DNA of 19,073 bases from JACDAN01 sp046729215 (GTDB lineage: Bacteria; Actinomycetota; Thermoleophilia; Gaiellales; Gaiellaceae), in contig JBKPGE010000315.1 in the NCBI GenBank assembly GCA_046729215.1, positions 1 through 19,073 of the forward strand. Reading direction: 5' to 3'. Under the pieces are notes generated by a model that searched no databases, was not told the origin of the DNA, and saw nothing but the letters and a program-made list of their open reading frames with translations. The number at the start of each line of letters is the position of its first letter. Position 1 is the first letter of the stretch. Below, piece after piece: positions 16,760 to 19,073 of this stretch. The position numbers and the translations under genes were made by a program.

Positions 16760-17419
16760 TTACGGACGAGGCGTCTCTGCGGATCTGAGCAGCACTCCGC
16801 CGTCTAGGACCAGTGTGGTCCCGGTGACGAAGTCGGCTCCGGTGAGAAAGAGGACCGCGTCCGCCACATCCTCTGGCGAACCGATCCGCCGCAAGAGCGT
16901 CTCGGCGGCGCGGCGCTCGACTTGCTCTGGCTCGACGGCAACCGGCCCGGGGGCGACCCCGCAGACGCGGACCTCCGGAGCGAGGGCGCGCGCGAAGACA
17001 CGGGTCAGCATCGCCTGAGCCGCCTTCGCCGCGCAGTGGGGCGCAAAGGACGGCCACGGCTGGTACGCGGCCACGTCCTCGATCATGACGACAACGCCGC
17101 CTGACTCGCGGAGGAGCGGCGCCGCTGCCTGGGTGACGAAGAAGCTTCCTTTAGCGGTGGCGCCAAGGGCCGCGTCCCATGCGGCCTCGTCGACATCATC
17201 GAGGTGACGCGCGACGAACCCCTCCGAGGCGGCGTTGACGAGGAGGTCGAGCCCGCCCAGCCGCTCGGCGGCGAGCCGGACGAGCCCGCGCGCGCCGTCG
17301 GCCGTCGAGAGATCGCCGTCTCTCCGCGACGCTGCGAAGACGCTCCACCGTTCACGTTGCAGCCGCTCGGCTATCGCCGCCCCGAGCCGGCCGGTTCCGC
17401 CTGTGACGAGAACCCTCAT
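16760..17419 (-). CDS. SDR-family oxidoreductase with atypical catalytic residues (219 aa)
   Basis: A Rossmann-fold short-chain dehydrogenase/reductase. The nucleotide-binding loop is VTGGTGRLG at 5-13 and the NAA motif is LLVNAAS at 59-65. The usual Ser-Tyr-Lys triad is replaced by Asp115, His128 and Lys132 (IEDVAAY, then PHCAAKAAQ), with the normal 13 and 4 residue spacings. Pteridine reductases (PTR1/FolM) also use Asp in the first position but keep Tyr. The closing LAPEVRVCGVAPGPV and TGTTLVLDGG are ordinary SDR features. The substrate is unknown; a pteridine-reductase-like activity is possible but weakened by the missing Tyr. ATG at 17419 matches the fold start; TTG at 17425 would add two residues. 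There is no ribosome site. It heads the SDR-sigma-anti-sigma operon. Confidence 0.85.
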   Translation of the reverse strand: MRVLVTGGTGRLGAAIAERLQRERWSVFAASRRDGDLSTADGARGLVRLAAERLGGLDLLVNAASEGFVARHLDDVDEAAWDAALGATAKGSFFVTQAAAPLLRESGGVVVMIEDVAAYQPWPSFAPHCAAKAAQAMLTRVFARALAPEVRVCGVAPGPVAVEPEQVERRAAETLLRRIGSPEDVADAVLFLTGADFVTGTTLVLDGGVLLRSAETPRP

Positions 17420-17426
17420 AACCAAA

Positions 17427-17454
17427 GGAACTGTAAGGAGTTGTATGAAGTTGA
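17427..17454 (+). promoter_or_regulatory. Possible ECF-type promoter upstream of the leader ORF/cupredoxin gene
   Basis: GGAACT at 17427-17432 matches the common -35 of ECF sigma factors. Sixteen bases later comes AGTTGA (17449-17454), a partial match to ECF -10 boxes. If used, transcription would begin after the leader ORF start at 17445 and before the cupredoxin ATG at 17531. An ECF sigma gene lies 0.7 kb away on the other strand, which makes this attractive but unproven. Confidence 0.25.
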
Positions 17455-17534
17455 TTCGGATTGGCGTTTCCGGGGATTCGGGACGTCAATCTTCGGGCAG
17501 TAGCGCCCTAATGAAGGGGGTTCTCGGCATATGA
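17445..17534 (+). CDS. Possible 29-residue leader peptide
   Basis: A short ORF starts at ATG 17445, four bases after a strong TAAGGAG. It encodes MKLIRIGVSGDSGRQ followed by a Ser-rich stretch and ends GVLGI. Its TGA (17532-17534) overlaps the ATG of the cupredoxin gene as ATGA, so its translation would be coupled to that gene. It has no known homologue I can name and no signal peptide. A leader or regulatory upstream ORF is the likely role; it may also be chance. Confidence 0.4.
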   Translation: MKLIRIGVSGDSGRQSSGSSALMKGVLGI

Positions 17535-18403
17535 GAAAGGCACTACTGCTTGCTGCCGCCGTCCTCGGACTTGTCGTGGGGGCCACCGCCCTCGCTGCGG
17601 TGACGAGGACTGTGGCGATCAGGTCGACCGGGTTCGTTCCGGTCACACGCACGATTCAGACCGGCGACAGCATCCGTTGGCGAAACGACGACACGGTCAA
17701 CCATCAGGTGGTGGCCGACAACGGGCTCTTTGCGTCACCGGTCCTCAGGCCTCGGGCGACCTACACGAAGGTCTTCACGGCATCCGGCACCTACCGGTAC
17801 CGCGATGCGCTGAAGCCGTCTTCGCGTGGGACGATCGAGGTCAAGGGCCCGCCGCCGTCGGTTTCGATCGCGGCGACGACAGGCGTCGTCTTCTGGGGAG
17901 CGCCTGTCCGGCTCACGGGCCAGATCTCATCCGGTGCGGCGAATCAGATCGTTCAGGTCTGGGCTCGTTCCTGGGGTCAGACCTCGTTCGTCAAACAGGC
18001 TGACGTCGCCACTGTGGCCGGAGGGATGTGGGACTTCTCCCAGACGCCGCAGGTCCTGACGGAGTACTACGCGAAGTGGGGCAACCGGCAGAGCGCAACG
18101 GCGTCGGTCGGGGTTCGCCCGAGGTTGACATTCATCCGGCGAGCACCGTGGTTCGTCACTTCCGCGAAGGCCGGCGGGACGTCGTTCGCCGGGCACTTCG
18201 TCTACGTGCAGCGGAAGTCCAGCCTCGGCCAGTGGGTGAACGTCAAGAAGGTCATCCTGGGCAGTAGCGGCGCCCGCAGGTTCAAGGTGAACCTGCCCCG
18301 CGGACGCCACGCCCTGCGGATCTTCCTGACCACGAATCAGGCGGGCTCCGGCTACCTCTGGAGCAACAGCCGCACGATCGTCTTCCGCAAGCGCACCAAG
18401 TAG
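17531..18403 (+). CDS. Secreted cupredoxin-like protein without copper ligands (290 aa)
   Basis: Residues 1-23 are a signal peptide (KALLLAAAVLGLVVGATALA). Residues about 24-106 have the plastocyanin-like layout: GFVPVTRTIQTGDSIRWRN, DTVNHQVVADNG with the first-ligand His58, and FTASGTYRYRDALKPSSRGTI. In copper proteins the last element reads YxYxCxxHxxM; here the Cys, His and Met positions hold Asp92, Lys95 and Ser98, so a type I copper site is not expected. Residues about 107-290 are beta-rich and probably form two Ig-like modules (VRLTGQISSG, QVWARSWGQ, YAKWGNRQSATASVGVRP). It ends in a basic FRKRTK. ATG at 17531 follows AAGGGGG by about ten bases. A hairpin terminator follows. An extracellular structural or binding role is inference. 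Confidence 0.75.
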   Translation: MRKALLLAAAVLGLVVGATALAAVTRTVAIRSTGFVPVTRTIQTGDSIRWRNDDTVNHQVVADNGLFASPVLRPRATYTKVFTASGTYRYRDALKPSSRGTIEVKGPPPSVSIAATTGVVFWGAPVRLTGQISSGAANQIVQVWARSWGQTSFVKQADVATVAGGMWDFSQTPQVLTEYYAKWGNRQSATASVGVRPRLTFIRRAPWFVTSAKAGGTSFAGHFVYVQRKSSLGQWVNVKKVILGSSGARRFKVNLPRGRHALRIFLTTNQAGSGYLWSNSRTIVFRKRTK

Positions 18404-18406
18404 ACA

Positions 18407-18444
18407 GGGGCCGGCGGGAGCCTCGTTATGCTCCGGCCGGCCCC
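18407..18444 (+). terminator. Hairpin terminator after the cupredoxin-like gene
   Basis: A 15-bp stem with one mismatch (18407-18421 with 18430-18444) and an 8-base loop starts four bases after the TAG stop. It is followed by AAAGTCTTCG, with no proper T-run. Confidence 0.65.
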
Positions 18445-18468
18445 AAAGTCTTCGTAAAGGAGTACGCC

Positions 18469-19073
18469 TTGGCGACGCTTGCCTACAACCACCAGGAGAT
18501 TGCTCCTCGCCAGCTCAAGCCCCGTCTCTACGAGCTGGACGGCATCTCTCGGGAGTCCGTCGAGGCCCACTACAAGCTCTACGAGGGGTACGTCGCGAAG
18601 CGGAACGAGATCCTCGGGGCGCTCAGCGACGTCGATCTCTCGACCGCAAACCAGGCGTACTCGGAGGTCCGGGCGCTGAAGGTCGACCTGACGTTCGCAA
18701 TCGGCGGGATCAAGAACCACGAGATCTACTTCGAGCACCTAGGCGGCGACGGCGGCGACCCAATTGACGCGATCGCTGATCTGATCGAGCGCGACTTCGG
18801 CTCGGTGGCCGCGTGGCGCGCGGATCTCACGGCGACCGGGATGGCTGGGCGTGGCTGGGCCTGGACGGCTTACGACTGGGATGAGGGCCGGCTCTTCAAC
18901 TACCTCGGCGACGCGCAGAACACCTATCCCATCTGGAACGCGACGCCGCTCGTGGCCCTCGACGTCTACGAGCACGCGTACTTCCTCGACTACCAGACCG
19001 ACCGCGCCTCCTACATCGAAGCCTTCTTCGCGAATCTCGACTGGCCCACCGTGAACGACTGGATCAGCGGCTA
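18469..19073 (+). CDS. Fe/Mn-family superoxide dismutase, 3' end outside window
   Basis: Dismutes superoxide to oxygen and peroxide in the cytoplasm. TTG at 18469 is chosen because a perfect AAAGGAG lies six bases upstream and the upstream ATG at 18428 closes at once. At least 201 residues are present, close to full family length. The four metal ligands are all visible: His34 (EAHYKLYEGY), His84 (GGIKNHEIYFEH), Asp165 and His169 (DVYEHAYFLDY). The HYGKHH of classical enzymes is replaced by HYKLYE, and DVWEH by DVYEH, so this is a divergent branch. Gly80, where iron enzymes carry Gln, and Gln150 in the later loop favour the manganese-type arrangement; metal choice is inference. It lies just after the terminator of the cupredoxin-like gene and so probably has its own promoter. 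Confidence 0.9.
   Translation, partial: MATLAYNHQEIAPRQLKPRLYELDGISRESVEAHYKLYEGYVAKRNEILGALSDVDLSTANQAYSEVRALKVDLTFAIGGIKNHEIYFEHLGGDGGDPIDAIADLIERDFGSVAAWRADLTATGMAGRGWAWTAYDWDEGRLFNYLGDAQNTYPIWNATPLVALDVYEHAYFLDYQTDRASYIEAFFANLDWPTVNDWISG

Overview
The window is high-GC actinobacterial DNA. ECF sigma/anti-sigma pairs, ThyX, GTG/TTG starts, possible leaderless starts and a secreted C-terminal module ending in a YRWYVWPG motif all fit the Thermoleophilia (Gaiellales/Solirubrobacterales type). That placement is inference from protein style; no rRNA gene is present. No tRNA, CRISPR array, insertion sequence or replication origin was seen.

Left part (1-8310, all minus strand) is an accessory, partly decayed region. 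Three tandem paralogues read leftward: A (7372-6245), B (6234-3943) and C (3933 to beyond base 1). Each encodes a signal peptide, an N-terminal module, a run of about 77-residue Ig-like repeats with two cysteines each, a fibronectin-III-like module and a shared C-terminal module. The run grows from 1 repeat in A to 6 in B and 13 plus a partial in C. A and B are open. C carries four frameshifts and one nonsense codon, so it is a pseudogene or a mis-sequenced gene. Upstream of A lies a second broken gene (8310-7485), apparently the two ends of a secreted M14-type carboxypeptidase with the catalytic core missing. A strong hairpin and a candidate promoter separate it from A.

Middle part (8372-13302): a MarR-family regulator (minus) is divergent from a UPF0104/lysylphosphatidylglycerol-synthase-type membrane protein (plus). 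Then comes a MacB/LolD-type ABC exporter, ATPase plus an 857-residue permease, coupled by a GTGA overlap.

Right part (13315-19073) is compact housekeeping DNA. A methyltransferase (+), a DUF72 protein (-), ThyX (+) and an anti-sigma factor (-) alternate strands with no spacing: convergent stop codons overlap twice, and the DUF72 and ThyX start codons overlap in a CATG. An SDR oxidoreductase, an ECF sigma factor and its anti-sigma factor form a leftward operon. Rightward lie a secreted cupredoxin-like protein without copper ligands, preceded by a possible 29-codon leader ORF, and a Mn/Fe superoxide dismutase cut by the window end.

The items most worth attention are the repeat-expanding secreted paralogue array, the CATG start overlap at thyX, the leader ORF before the cupredoxin gene, and the SDR with an Asp/His/Lys active-site pattern. 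No multi-gene defence or biosynthetic system was recognised.
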